A stretch of 64,000 bases of DNA, taken from NCBI GenBank assembly GCA_022711355.1, contig JAKLFE010000022.1:1-64000 (forward strand), read 5' to 3'. Position 1 is the first letter of the stretch; each line of letters opens with the position of its first letter. Positions 16,642 to 26,900 of the stretch are shown one piece after another. Position numbers and translations under genes: made by a program. Below the pieces are notes generated by a model, which did not search any database, was not told the origin of the DNA, and worked only from the letters and a program-made list of their open reading frames with translations. Source of the stretch: Spirochaetota bacterium. Lineage in GTDB: Bacteria > Spirochaetota > Spirochaetia > Treponematales > Rectinemataceae.

Positions 16642-17889
16642 ATGTCTTCATCCGACAAGCGCATCCTGGTGCTCAATTGCGGCAGCTCGTCGCTTAAATA
16701 CGAGGTTTTCCTCATGCCCGAGCGGCGGAGCCTGGGCAAGGGCCTCGTGGAGAGGATCGGCGAGGCCAAGGGCCTCATCTCCCAGAAGTCGCCCGCGGGG
16801 GAGATCAAGGAGGAGCGGCCCTTCCCGAGCCACGCCGAGGCCATGGCCGCGGTCGGCGCCGCCCTCGTCGATCCCAGGGCCGGGATACTGAAGGGCCTCG
16901 GCGAGATCGACGGCGTCGGCCACCGCGTCGTGCACGGCGGCGAGGAGTTCGCCTCCTCGGTCGTGATCGACGAGAAGGTGATGGCCGCCCTCGAGCGGAA
17001 CGTCGAGCTCGCGCCCCTGCACAACCCGGCCAACATCACGGGCATCCGCGAGGCGGAGCGCCTCCTGCCCGGCCGCTCCCAGGCGGGGGTCTTCGACACG
17101 GCCTTCCACCAGACCATGCCCCCCGCGGCCTACCTCTACGGCCTGCCCCGCGAGCTCTACGACAAGTACCGGATCCGGCGCTACGGCTTCCACGGCACGA
17201 GCCACCGCTTCGTCGCGGGCCGCGCCCTCGAGCTGCTCAAGCGCCACCCCGACAACACGAACCTCATCACCTGCCACCTCGGCAACGGGGCCTCCATCAC
17301 GGCCATAGCCAACGGCCGCTCCATCGACACCTCGATGGGCTTCACCCCCCTCGAGGGACTGATCATGGGCACGCGCTCGGGCGATCTCGACCCGGCCATC
17401 CTGGGCTTCCTCGAGGAGCGCGGCATGAGCTCGAAGGATATCTCCTCCCTGCTCAACAAGAAGAGCGGCCTCCTGGGCCTCTCGGGCGTCTCCAACGACC
17501 TGCGCGACGTCGAGGCGGCGGCCAAGGCGGGCAACAAGAACGCGACCGAGGCCCTCGAGGCCTACGCGCACCGCGCGCGGCGCTACATCGGCGCCTACGC
17601 CGCCGAGCTCGTCAAGCTCGACGCCATCGTCTTCACCGGCGGCGTCGGCCAGTACGGCGTCGCGATGCGCGAGCGCATCTGCCACCGGCTCGAGAACATC
17701 GGCATCGTGATGGACTACGAGCGCAACGCGGCGAACGGCGGGGCCGAGGGCGTCGTCTCCGCCCCCTGGTCGCCCGTGACCATCCTCGTCGTGCCGACCA
17801 ACGAGGAGCTCCAGATTGCCATGGACGCCTTCGGCCTCCTCTTCCCCCAGGAATCCGCCGCGCTCAGGCGGCGCGACGCGGACCGCTAG
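16642..17889 (+). CDS. ackA: Acetate kinase
   Basis: This 415-residue enzyme interconverts acetyl phosphate plus ADP and acetate plus ATP. Family motifs are clear: VLNCGSSSLKYE at the N-terminus (catalytic Asn12), VFDTAFHQTMP, YRIRRYGFHGTSH, CHLGNGASI, GLIMGTRSGDLDP, FTGGVGQYG and PTNEELQIA. In Treponema-like fermenters it makes ATP from acetyl-phosphate. The ATG follows GGGGAAA. The stop TAG forms part of a CTAG that borders the insertion-like element immediately downstream. No pta is adjacent. Confidence 0.96.
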   Translation: MSSSDKRILVLNCGSSSLKYEVFLMPERRSLGKGLVERIGEAKGLISQKSPAGEIKEERPFPSHAEAMAAVGAALVDPRAGILKGLGEIDGVGHRVVHGGEEFASSVVIDEKVMAALERNVELAPLHNPANITGIREAERLLPGRSQAGVFDTAFHQTMPPAAYLYGLPRELYDKYRIRRYGFHGTSHRFVAGRALELLKRHPDNTNLITCHLGNGASITAIANGRSIDTSMGFTPLEGLIMGTRSGDLDPAILGFLEERGMSSKDISSLLNKKSGLLGLSGVSNDLRDVEAAAKAGNKNATEALEAYAHRARRYIGAYAAELVKLDAIVFTGGVGQYGVAMRERICHRLENIGIVMDYERNAANGGAEGVVSAPWSPVTILVVPTNEELQIAMDAFGLLFPQESAALRRRDADR

Positions 17890-17926
17890 TGAACTGCCTC
17901 GAACCTTGTAGTGCATGATGGGTGAT

Positions 17927-17964
17927 GCGGGGAGGGGAACCTTCGGGAGGTTCCCTCTCCCCGC
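17927..17964. terminator. Stem-loop downstream of ackA, inside the element
   Basis: GCGGGGAGGGGAACCT pairs with AGGTTCCCTCTCCCCGC with a single bulge and a short TCGGG loop. No T run follows, so it may terminate weakly or be an element structure. Confidence 0.5.
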
Positions 17965-18013
17965 TCCCCACCCTTCCCATCGGGCACCAGCATTGAAAGC
18001 GTCACCTTCATCG

Positions 18014-18478
18014 CTAGCGAGCGTTCCTGCTAGAAGCCTGCTTCGCTCGTGTACCCGCCGTAACGAGCATGCTTCCCCGTAATCCCCCCCGCTCCGGCCG
18101 CCGCGTACTTCGATGGCGGCTCGCGGCGAGCCGCGGCTCGGCGCCTATGGCCCGGCGACTAGCCCGCGAGATGCGGTTGGACACCGAGCCGCAGGACAGC
18201 CCGAGCTTGCGGCCGATGGCTCGGAGCGACTCGCAGGAGGAGAGGCGACGCGAGATATCCTCGTAGTCGACGACGCGCTTGGCGTAGTAGTCGAGGCTGA
18301 AGCTCTGGACGGAGAAGGTCCTGCCGCAGGAGGAGCAGCGGAAGCGGGGCACGAGGCCGAAGGCCTTGGTGGGATAGGAGCCCCAGAGGAGGTAGGCCTG
18401 GTAGGGGTGGCCGCCGCTCGGCGGCCGGTGCTTGCTGCAACCCTTCCAGGGGCAGAAGGGAGGGATGAAGGCGCTCAT
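18014..18478 (-). pseudogene. Zinc-ribbon/HTH transposase-like protein, truncated
   Basis: The frame has 154 codons. The first 105 or so look like real protein: a CxxxxC cluster (PPFCPWKGCSKH), WGSYPTKAFGLVPRFRC, a second pair CSSCGRTFS, then DYEDISRRLSSCESLRAI and GRKLGLSCGSVSNRI, a helix-turn-helix. This is the zinc-ribbon plus HTH arrangement at the start of IS1-like transposases. From about residue 107 the sequence becomes Arg/Ser/Ala-rich with no family character, and no DDE domain follows, so the gene looks broken by frameshift or deletion. It is paralogous to the fragment at 1-131. Confidence 0.6.
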
Positions 18479-18538
18479 GCCTCCCTAACGCGCCTCGATT
18501 GCCTCCCTGATTGAGGGCGCAACAGAATTCAAGGCAGT

Positions 18539-18835
18539 CTAGTCGCCCAGCTCGACCTTTCGCCGTTCCGGATCCGGGTTCTGGCGGAAGAAAACCGCCA
18601 CGTTCCCGATCATGGTCACGAGCTCGCTCCGAGTACGCTGCGCGAGCTCGGCCGCGAGCTCCCGCTTCTCGTCCTTGCGGTCGCCGAAGCGGAGCTTGAC
18701 CAGCTCGTGGTCGCGGAGCAGGACGTCGAGCCTGGACACGAAGGCGTCGGTCAAGCCGGCGCGGCCGAGGCTCGCGAGGCTCGCGAGGGTCTGGGCGGCT
18801 CCCGCGAGCTTGGCCCGCTGCTTGGGACTGAGCAT
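18539..18835 (-). CDS. yhbY: YhbY/CRM-domain RNA-binding protein
   Basis: This 98-residue protein is a single CRS1-YhbY domain: GLTDAFVSRLDVLLRDHELV followed by KLRF, then LAQRTRSELVTMIGNVAVFF. YhbY associates with pre-50S ribosomal particles. I placed the start at the ATG 18833-18835 because GAAAGGAGGA lies just upstream and the length equals that of the family. The stop TAG forms the right-hand CTAG of the insertion-like element. It lies 11 bp after the YggT gene. Confidence 0.9.
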   Translation of the reverse strand: MLSPKQRAKLAGAAQTLASLASLGRAGLTDAFVSRLDVLLRDHELVKLRFGDRKDEKRELAAELAQRTRSELVTMIGNVAVFFRQNPDPERRKVELGD

Positions 18836-18846
18836 CGCTCCTCCTT

Positions 18847-19440
18847 TCAGAACGGCAGCCGCGCGAGCAGCCGGGCCAGGAGCCGTACGAGCTCGTCCCC
18901 GGCCGCCCGCAGGGCGGCGAGGATCACGAGGCCCGTGACGAGGCCCTGCAGGTAGTGGACTATGCGGTTCCGGTAGATGATCCGCGTTATGCGATAGAGC
19001 ACGGGATTCAGCATCTCGTCGATCGCGCGCCACAGGGGATGGAGGCTGTTCCACCGCGCCGCGTAGGCGACGATGCGGGCCAGGGCGCAGAGGGCCAGGA
19101 AGCCCAGGAGGAAGGCGACGGCCGACCAGGCCGCTCCCAGGAGGAGGCCCAGGACGACGCCGACGCTGATGCTCCCCGCGTAGGCCAGGGTGGCGAGGAT
19201 CCTGTTGAGGACGGCGAGGACGGCCACCGCGGCGATGGGTGAGAAGTCGAACTTGCCCGCCGAGAGGAAGGGGAAGCGCCGGAACCAGCCGAGATAGGGA
19301 TCGACCGCCCGGGCGAGGAGGGCGCCGGCCCTGGCCGCGCCGAGCTCGGGCAGCCAGCTCATGAGGATACGGGCCGCGCAGGCCAGCATGTAGACGGAGA
19401 CCGCCGCGCCGAGGATGCGGGCGATGAGGGAGAAGGCCAC
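18847..19440 (-). CDS. YggT family membrane protein
   Basis: The 197-residue protein has two YggT-like halves. RILMSWLPELG, DPYLGWFRRFPFL and FDFSPIAAVAVLAVLNRIL form the first, with a related pattern later (NPVLYRITRIIYRNRIVHYLQ). Four to five hydrophobic helices are visible. YggT proteins are inner-membrane proteins linked to osmotic tolerance or, in some phyla, to division and envelope organisation. It follows the UPF0164 gene by 9 bp and precedes yhbY by 11 bp, suggesting one transcript. Confidence 0.88.
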   Translation of the reverse strand: MAFSLIARILGAAVSVYMLACAARILMSWLPELGAARAGALLARAVDPYLGWFRRFPFLSAGKFDFSPIAAVAVLAVLNRILATLAYAGSISVGVVLGLLLGAAWSAVAFLLGFLALCALARIVAYAARWNSLHPLWRAIDEMLNPVLYRITRIIYRNRIVHYLQGLVTGLVILAALRAAGDELVRLLARLLARLPF

Positions 19441-19449
19441 GCGCGCCCC

Positions 19450-20709
19450 CTAGGGTTCGAGCCGCTGGAGCGACTCCATGGTTTGCTGGAGCTCGACGGT
19501 GCCGAGGGCGGTCTTGAGGCTGTCCCGGGCCGGGTCGAAGGTCGGGTCGAGCCTGAGTGCCTCGGTCCAGTCGGCCATGGCCTTGGCGATATCGCCCGAG
19601 GCCTCGGCTTCCAGGCCGCTAAGGTACAGGATATCGACCCGTTTCGCAAGCTCGGCCCGGCCGAGGTCGCCCAGGGAGAAGGCGGCCTGGATCGAGATGC
19701 GGTTCAGGGGGGTGAGCTGGGTGGTGAGGTCGAGGGTGTAGTTCACGTTGAGGCGGATGGTCTCGATCGTGAAGGCCGTGCCGACGGAGAGGCGGGGATT
19801 GCCGCCCTTCACCAGGAGGCCGCCCTGGAACTGGAAGAAGTCGGTGACCTGGACGAGGGTCCCCGCGGCGGCGTAGAGCCGCTCGGAGTCCCCGGGCTCG
19901 AGGAGGTTGATGGGCTTGGTCAGGTCGAGGGAGATGAGGACGGGCCTGAGGGGCGAGTAGGCCATGCCGAAGGTGGCCGCGGTGGGCAGGGGGTCGCCGA
20001 GGACGGGCGGGCCGAAGTTCTTGAGGGCGAGGCCCAGGGAGGCGTTCTTGGCCCGGGCGTGGTAGAGCTTGACGAAGTTGAAGCGGGTGAGCATCCCCAG
20101 GTCGACCATGACCGCCAAGGCGTTGTTGGTCTCGGTGATCGACTCGTCCTCGACCGCGGGGATGGAGCGGTAGGCGAGCTTGCCCGTGGCGCCGACGGCG
20201 ATGCCGTTGAAGTAGTAGCCGGGGAAGAGGTTGTAGGAGACGTTGAAGCCGGCCATGGCCTCGGAGTAGTAGCCGGAGCCCGAGCGCTCGCCGAAGTCGT
20301 CGTAGGCGGTGAAGGGGAGGTAGAGCCACTTGCCCCCGACGCCGAAGCCCAGGCCCTTGTAGCGGATCGTGTAGACGGCGCCCTCGATCTTGGAGTCGGC
20401 GATCCAGTTGTTGTGGAAGACGGCGAGCTCGGTGTAGTCGAGGCAGCTCGAGGCCGCGGGGTTGGACTCGAAGTAGGAGGAATCCCGGGCCACGGCGGTG
20501 TAGGCCGTGCCCATGCCCTCGGCGAGGCCGCCCATGGGGACGAGGAGGGATCGGAAGGTGGTCAGGCCCGAGTTGGGGTCGGGGTTGAGTATGTCGGAGA
20601 AGGCCTGGTAGGCGCTCGCGACGGCCTGGGCCCTCCCCGGGGGAGGGGCGAGGGCGAGGAGCGCGAGGGCGGCGAGGAGGCCCGCCGCCGAAAGCCCGTT
20701 CCGCTTCAT
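19450..20709 (-). CDS. UPF0164 family outer-membrane beta-barrel protein (FadL/PorV-like) with TPR tail
   Basis: The 419-residue protein has a signal peptide (LLAALALLALAPPPGRAQA). An early PMGGLAEGMGTAYTAVARDS and ESNPAAS motif is shared by PorV/PorQ/FadL-like proteins and the treponemal UPF0164 set. Alternating beta strands fill the middle. Residues about 360-400 form one TPR (AEASGDIAKAMADWTEALRL followed by DPTFDPAR). UPF0164 proteins are predicted outer-membrane porins for hydrophobic compounds. The ATG at 20707-20709 was chosen over an upstream TTG; TATACT (20721-20726) lies 11 nt before it, giving a very short leader. Confidence 0.88.
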   Translation of the reverse strand: MKRNGLSAAGLLAALALLALAPPPGRAQAVASAYQAFSDILNPDPNSGLTTFRSLLVPMGGLAEGMGTAYTAVARDSSYFESNPAASSCLDYTELAVFHNNWIADSKIEGAVYTIRYKGLGFGVGGKWLYLPFTAYDDFGERSGSGYYSEAMAGFNVSYNLFPGYYFNGIAVGATGKLAYRSIPAVEDESITETNNALAVMVDLGMLTRFNFVKLYHARAKNASLGLALKNFGPPVLGDPLPTAATFGMAYSPLRPVLISLDLTKPINLLEPGDSERLYAAAGTLVQVTDFFQFQGGLLVKGGNPRLSVGTAFTIETIRLNVNYTLDLTTQLTPLNRISIQAAFSLGDLGRAELAKRVDILYLSGLEAEASGDIAKAMADWTEALRLDPTFDPARDSLKTALGTVELQQTMESLQRLEP

Positions 20710-20850
20710 ACTCAAGCGAAAGTATACTATGGTCTACCTGCGATTTCTATACGGGTCCGATCTTCCTACACCCCGGGGCGCGGCGAGCCGAAAATAGCTG
20801 AAGGGGCGGTCCCTCAGGGAAACCGATAATTGAAGGATATATTGAGCTAT

Positions 20851-23800
20851 ATGAGCTTCCAGCCGCGCTTCGCGCCCGGGACCTCCGGCCCGCGCGCCCG
20901 CGCCCTCGCCCTCCTCATCCTCGCCATCGCCGCCGCCCCCGCGGCCGCGATGGGCAGGCGCGAAGACCCCCTGATCAAGGCCCAGAAGCTCATCGACGAC
21001 CAGAACTACAACGAGGCCAAGCTCTACCTCGCCCGCTTCATGCGGGACAACCCCGAGCGCTTCGACGAGGCCCTGAGGAAGATCCGGGAGATCGAGCGTC
21101 TGCAGAACGACTACACGAGGACCTCCAACGAGCTCCTGGCCACCATGCAGCAGGAGCCCGGCAACGACGATAAGATCCTCGCCCAGATCGCCCGGCTCGA
21201 GTCGATCCAGCGCAACCCCAACGCCACCGACAAGGCCACGATCGTCAAGCTCAAGGAGACCCGCCTCGCCCTGAAGAACCAGGACCTCATGCGGCGGATC
21301 ATGACCGCCGGCCGCGGCCTGGTCGACCAGGGCCGCTTCACCGAGGCGGCTCGGACCTACGAGCAGGGCTTCGTCCTCTTCGAGCCCGAGTTCCTGAACG
21401 CGGGCTACGACGAGCTCACCGTGAAGGCGGTCACCGGCCTCGTCGCGCGGTCCAAGGAGCTCATCCCGGCCTACGAGGGCCTCCAGGACCGGGTCAGGCA
21501 GGCGGCCGGGGGCCTCGCCCAGGCCTTCCGCTCGGGGGAGCCGGCGGCCATCGAGGCGGCCCTCCCCGCCGCCGAGGCGGCCCTGACCGAGCTCGCCCGG
21601 CGCCGCCTCGAGGAGCACCAGGCCGGCCAGGGGCTCGCCGCCTGGACCGCCGCCATCCCCACCGAGGGCAAGTCGATCATCGAGTACTCGTACATGACCT
21701 ACGCCAACCTCTTCATCCGCGGCCGGCCCGAGTCCCTGCGGCCCATCGAGGGGGAGAAGGGAAAGCCCGAGGGCATCGCCGGGGCCATGCTCGCCCAGTG
21801 GTCGAGCCTCCTCGAGGAGCTCCAGGCCGCTGCCGAGCCCGCCGTCGAGGGGGCCTACCGGGCCGCCGAGGCGGCCTACGACGCGGGCGAGCGCGAGGAG
21901 GCGCGGAGGGGCTTCCTCCTCGCCGCCCGGCTCGCCGCCCCGGCCCTCCGGACCCTCAGCCTGTGGAGCCTCCTCGCCCCGACGGACATCGACCCCGAGC
22001 TGAGCGACTGGGGCCGGAAGGCCGTGGTCGCCAAGGCGGCGGACTACGAGCGGCTGCGCCACCTCGGCCGGATCGCGGCCGCCCAGGCCCGGCTCTCCGA
22101 GCTGGCCCTGGGCGCGGAGGCCCTGCGGGCCGAGGCAGAGGCCTACATAGCGGCCCTGCCGCCGGCCCCCGAGCTCGGGCCGGCCCTGGCCTTCCTGGAC
22201 GGCAAGCGCTCCTCGCTCAAGTCCGGCCAGGCCAGGATCGAGGCAGAGCGCTCCGCCTCCGCCGCCTTAGCCGAGGAGCTCGGCCGCTGGACGGTGGCGG
22301 GCCTGGGCAGCGAGGACGCGACCCGGGCCCAGGGAGCCTACGACGGCCGCATCGCCTCCACGATCGAGGAGGCGCGGGCCTTCGAGGTCGGCCTCGTCGC
22401 CAGCGCGGGCGGCCTCGAGTACGCCGAGCTCGAGCGCGACTACGAGGCCCGGGCCGCGGCGGGCGAGGAGGCGGCCCGCCTCCTCGCCGGCTCGAGCTCC
22501 GAGGACCCGGCCCTCGCCGGCATCCTCCTGCGCTACCCGAGCCAGAGCATCCGTATCCTCCTCGCCGAGGAGTCCGCCCTCCGCTCCCTCCGCCAGGCCG
22601 CCGCGGGCTACGCCGGCCGGCTCGAGCGAGAGCTCCCCTTCGTCGCCTCGGCCCCCTCGGTCCGCATCTGGTCCGAGAAGGCCCGCCTCCTCGACCAACG
22701 GGCCGCCGAGCTCCAGGCGAGCCGGACCGCCCTCCTCGCGAAGGCCCAGGACCAGAAGCGCCAGGCCGACGCCAACCGCCTCCGCGCCGAGGAGCTCCTC
22801 GAGGGCGCCAAGGCCGCGCTCCGCCGCGAGGACTTCGACGCGGCCCGGAAGAGCCTCGACGACTCGGGCAAGCGCTACCTCGCCTCCCTCTCCTACGAGG
22901 AGGACCAGGCCCTCAGGCAGGGCTCGTCCCGGGAGCTCGGGCGCCTCGGCGAGGAGATCGTCAAGGCCGAGAACGACAAGGTCGTCCGCGACACCCGCGC
23001 CCTCATCAACCAGGGCAAGGAGGCCTACTTCGCCGGGGCCTTCGACCGGGCCGAGTCCGCCCTGCTGCGCGGCCGCGAGCGCTGGAAGACGACCCACAAC
23101 GACGACCTCAAGACCCCCGACCAGGACGAGGGCAGGAACCCGGAGGTCGAGTACTGGCTCGCCCTCGTCCAGACCGCCATCTCGGTCAAGACCGGCCGCG
23201 ACATCCCGGCCACGGCCCCCCTCTACCCGGAGATGAGCCAGACCCTCTCCCTGGCCAAGAAGTTCTACGAGGAGGGGGCCCGCCTCCTCGCCCGGAAGGA
23301 CAAGTCGGGGGCCCTCCTCGCCTTCTCCCAGGCCAAGGCCAAGATCAACGAGGTGCGCCTGGTCTATCCCCTGAACCAGGACGCGGGCATCCTCGCCCTG
23401 CGCATCGACCAGCTCACCGACCCGGACAGCTTCCGCCAGGCCTTCTCCACGCGGCTCGCCTCGGCGCGCACGAGGGTGCGCGCGGCGCGGGAGAACCCGC
23501 GGGGGGCCCAGGAGGCCTACGCCGAGCTCCAGAACCTCGCGGCCATCGACGCGAAGTACCCGGGCCTCCAGGCCCTCGTCCTCGAGGCCGAGTACGCCCT
23601 CGGCATGCGCCTGCCCCCGCCCGACCCGGCCAAGGTCAAGCTCGCCCGCGACCTCGTGGCCGCCGCCCGGCGCATCTACGACTCGGGCGACACGGGCCGC
23701 TTCTCCTTCGCGGTCGAGCAGCTCAACCGGGCCCTCGAGAACGACCCGAACAACCAGGGCGCGGCCGACCTCAAGGACCGCATCCAGACCTTCCAGGGCG

Positions 23801-23982
23801 GAAGCGCCCAGCTCGTCCTCTCCGCGAGCGCCGAGTCCCAGTACCAGCAGGCCATCGCCCTCTTCCAGAGCGGCAACTACCTCGGCGCGAGCGCCATCGT
23901 CGATCGCCTCCTCCTCGACCCGAAGAACAAGCGCGTCCAGAAGCTCCTCGACCTCTACAACCAGATAAGGTCCCGCATATGA
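20851..23982 (+). CDS. Large secreted TPR-rich protein
   Basis: A protein of 1,043 residues with a signal peptide (ARALALLILAIAAAPAAA), then repeated TPR-like helices: an early pair around QKLIDDQNYNEAKLYLARFM, a long helical middle, and C-terminal repeats such as YDSGDTGRFSFAVEQLNRAL and YQQAIALFQSGNYLGASAIV. It is probably periplasmic. The start is uncertain: the ATG at 20851 opens the signal peptide, but GAAGGA is better spaced for a TTG at 20842 in the same frame. Its TGA overlaps the next ATG (ATGA, 23979-23982), so it is tightly coupled to the propeller-phosphatase gene. It may act as a periplasmic partner of that sensor. Confidence 0.85.
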   Translation: MSFQPRFAPGTSGPRARALALLILAIAAAPAAAMGRREDPLIKAQKLIDDQNYNEAKLYLARFMRDNPERFDEALRKIREIERLQNDYTRTSNELLATMQQEPGNDDKILAQIARLESIQRNPNATDKATIVKLKETRLALKNQDLMRRIMTAGRGLVDQGRFTEAARTYEQGFVLFEPEFLNAGYDELTVKAVTGLVARSKELIPAYEGLQDRVRQAAGGLAQAFRSGEPAAIEAALPAAEAALTELARRRLEEHQAGQGLAAWTAAIPTEGKSIIEYSYMTYANLFIRGRPESLRPIEGEKGKPEGIAGAMLAQWSSLLEELQAAAEPAVEGAYRAAEAAYDAGEREEARRGFLLAARLAAPALRTLSLWSLLAPTDIDPELSDWGRKAVVAKAADYERLRHLGRIAAAQARLSELALGAEALRAEAEAYIAALPPAPELGPALAFLDGKRSSLKSGQARIEAERSASAALAEELGRWTVAGLGSEDATRAQGAYDGRIASTIEEARAFEVGLVASAGGLEYAELERDYEARAAAGEEAARLLAGSSSEDPALAGILLRYPSQSIRILLAEESALRSLRQAAAGYAGRLERELPFVASAPSVRIWSEKARLLDQRAAELQASRTALLAKAQDQKRQADANRLRAEELLEGAKAALRREDFDAARKSLDDSGKRYLASLSYEEDQALRQGSSRELGRLGEEIVKAENDKVVRDTRALINQGKEAYFAGAFDRAESALLRGRERWKTTHNDDLKTPDQDEGRNPEVEYWLALVQTAISVKTGRDIPATAPLYPEMSQTLSLAKKFYEEGARLLARKDKSGALLAFSQAKAKINEVRLVYPLNQDAGILALRIDQLTDPDSFRQAFSTRLASARTRVRAARENPRGAQEAYAELQNLAAIDAKYPGLQALVLEAEYALGMRLPPPDPAKVKLARDLVAAARRIYDSGDTGRFSFAVEQLNRALENDPNNQGAADLKDRIQTFQGGSAQLVLSASAESQYQQAIALFQSGNYLGASAIVDRLLLDPKNKRVQKLLDLYNQIRSRI

Positions 23983-26900
23983 GGGGCGGCCTTCCCCTCC
24001 TCGCCCTCCTCCTCGCCGGGGCCATCCTCGCCCCGGGCGCCGCGGCCCAGGGCCTCGCCGAGGAAGGCGAGTACTTCTGGGAGGATCCCCGCCCCCTCTC
24101 GGCGGGGCGGGGGCGCTTCCTCTCCGCCCTGCCGCTCCGCGGCGGCTTCGTCGCCCTCTGGCAGGAGTCCGAGGCCGAGGAGGGCGGCGAGGGCGGCTCG
24201 GCCTGGCTCTCCCTCGCCCGCTTCTCGGAGGGCAGGTGGGAGTCGAGGCGCCGCTTCGCCGGCCCCTTCGCCTACCGGGGCGCCGAGCCCATCCTCTACT
24301 CCGCGGCCGCCTCGGCCGAGGGCCGCCTGGCCCTGGCGGTGGCCGACGGCGCGGAGCTCGGACGGAGCAGCATCGAGATCTTCCTCTCCTCGGACGGGGG
24401 CCTCTCCTTCTCGCGCGCGGTCGACATCACGCCCGAGGAGCCGGCGGTCGCGCCGCGCATCTATCCCTCCGCCTCGGGGGGCTGGATCCTCTTCGTCGCC
24501 CAGGGAGCCGGGGCGGCCAAGCCGGGAGCGGCGGCCGCCGCCGGCCTGGCCGACGTCCAGGGAAGCTCCCTGCCTATCTATTACTCCTCGAGCCCCGACG
24601 GCTCCGCCTGGGCCCCCCTGGCCCCCCTCCTCCGGGAGGAGGAGGGCTTGGGCCTCGCCTTCCTCCCCGCCGCCGCCCCCCTGCCCCGGCCCCGGGGATC
24701 GCCAGCCCCGGGACCCGGCCGGGACCTCGTCGCCTTCCAGGCCCTCACCGGGGGGGAGCGGCCGAGCTGGCAGCTCTACGCCAAGACCTCGGGCGACGGG
24801 GGGAGGACCTGGTCCTCGGCCCGGCGCCTGACGGACTTCCAGGATCCCGTCAACCGGGACAAGAGCGGGCCGGAGAACTACGACAACCAGCGGCCGAGCC
24901 TCGGCTTCGTCGGGGGCAGGCTCTGGCTCGCCTGGGAGCGGAGCCTCCGGGGGGGCTCGGCCCAGATCTACCTCGCCCCCTTCGACGACTCGGGCGCCCT
25001 CGCCCCGGGGGCGGACCGCGTCTCCTCGGGAGCGGGGGCCTGCTCCGATCCCCAGGTCCTCGAGCTCCAGGGCCAGCCCGGCGCCCTCTGGTACGACACC
25101 CGCCGCGGCGGGGGCGGCAGGGTCTACATGTCCCGGCGCCGCGACGCCGGCTGGAACGAGTACGAGGTCTCCGAGAACTCGGGAGACGCGAGCTTCGGCA
25201 GGGCGGTCGCCCTGGGCGAGACCGTCTACGCCCTTTGGCAGAGCGGCGCGGCCGGCGCCGAGCGCATCCTCGTGCGCGAGCCGGACCGCAGCGTCGACCC
25301 GCCCCGGCTCTCCGGCCTGGACTTCGCGCCGGGGAGGCGCAGCCGCGCGGAGCGGGCGACGATCGGGGTGGCCCTGCCCCGCGATCCCTCCGGCATAGCG
25401 GGCTACTCCTACGTCTGGGGCCGCGACCCGGCCGCCGAGCCCCCGCGCAAGATCGGCGCCGTCAGCTCCCAGACCCGCCTCGCGCAGCTGGCCGACGAGG
25501 ACGGGCCCTGGTACCTCGCCGCCGCGGTCCAGGACTTCGCCGGCAACTGGTCCTCCACGGCCCGCATCCGCTACGACCGCAAGCGCCGCCCCCCGCCGCC
25601 GCCGATCCTCCAGCGGCCCGAGACGGACGCCCGGGGCTTCCTGGCCTCGAACACCTTCTCCGTCGAGTGGCTCCCCCCCGAAGGCGAGGAGGCCGCGGGC
25701 TACACCTGGGAGCTCCGCTACGCCGGCCCCCTCGAGACGACGGCCTCGGCCGCCGCCTTCCGGCCCCAGGCCGCGGCCCGCCCTCCCCTGCCCGGCCTCA
25801 GCCCCTACGAGGCCCTCCTCGTCGAGCGGGCCGGCCCGCCCCTGCCGCCCCCCAAGATCCTCTCCGCGCTGCCCCGGGCCTCCTGGGACGACGTGGACGA
25901 CGGCTACTACCTCCTCTCGGTCGCGGCCATCGACGAGGTCGGCAACGTGAGCGACGCCGCCTCGATCCTCCTGAAGGCCGACAAGTACGTGCCCTACACG
26001 GCCGTCACCTACGTCGACGCCTCGCGCGACGAGCTCGGCCGCACGGTCCTCCGCCTCCTCGGCCGGGGCTTCCTCGCCGAGGGCTCCCTCTCGGCCCTGG
26101 TCCTCGACCGGGACGGCCGCGCCCCCTACGACCTCGAGCGGCGGCCCGGCGAGTTCCGCATAACGTCCGACCGCCAGGTCGAGGGGATATCCTTCGAGGA
26201 CGCCGAGGCCGGCCGGTACCGCATCGGGCTGCGCCACCCCAAGCGCGGCTGGTACTGGACCGAGCCCCTCCTCGCCGTCGAGGCCGGGGGCACCGTCAAG
26301 TACGGCCTCGGCCAGAGCCTCGGCATCGCGCTCAGCCCGATCGCGCCCCGCGCGCGGCGCTTCTCCATCTACGACGCCTTCGTGCTCGCGGCAGTCCTCT
26401 TCGCCGCGCTGGGCGTCGTCCTGTCCTTCGGCAAGGCCCTGGCCACCGCCCGCGACGCCGCGGAGGTGCGGCTCCAGGTCCTCGCCCTCGTCCAAGGAGG
26501 TCCCATGCCGTCCGAAGAGAAAGCCAAGGCGGAGCGCCGCGTCCGCCGCCGCGGGGCGGGCCTCCGCGTCAAGTTCACCCTCATCATCGCGAGCCTGGTC
26601 ATCTTCGTGGTCCTCCTCGTGTCGATACCCCTGGGCTACTTCGTCCTCGCGACCGAGAGCCGCTCCCTGGCCGAGAGCCTGCGGCAGCGGGCCGAGGTCC
26701 TCCTCGAGAGCGTGGCCCAGGGCGCGCGCTCCTACCTCCCGGGCAAGGACAAGCTCCAGCTCGGCTTCCTGCCCAAGCAGGCCCGCGCCATGGACGACGC
26801 CGTCTACATAACCCTCACCGGCTACGGCGAGGGCTCGACCGAGCCCGACGTCGTCTGGGCCACGAACGATCCGCAGATCGCCTCCAAGCTCGACTCGGCG

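Larger units (their letters stand above)
17886..18542. mobile_element. Small inverted-repeat element with zinc-ribbon gene and CTAG duplication
   Basis: The element spans about 650 bp. After CTAG (17886-17889) the left end reads TGAACTGCCTCGAACCTTGT. The right end, read inward from CTAG (18539-18542), is ACTGCCTTGAATTCTGTTGC. The two ends are imperfect inverted repeats around ACTGCCTYGAA. The flanking CTAG on both sides looks like a 4-bp target duplication, as made by IS5-type elements. The only gene inside is a truncated zinc-ribbon ORF, so the element is probably defective or mobilised in trans. It sits precisely between the stop codons of ackA and yhbY. Confidence 0.6.
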
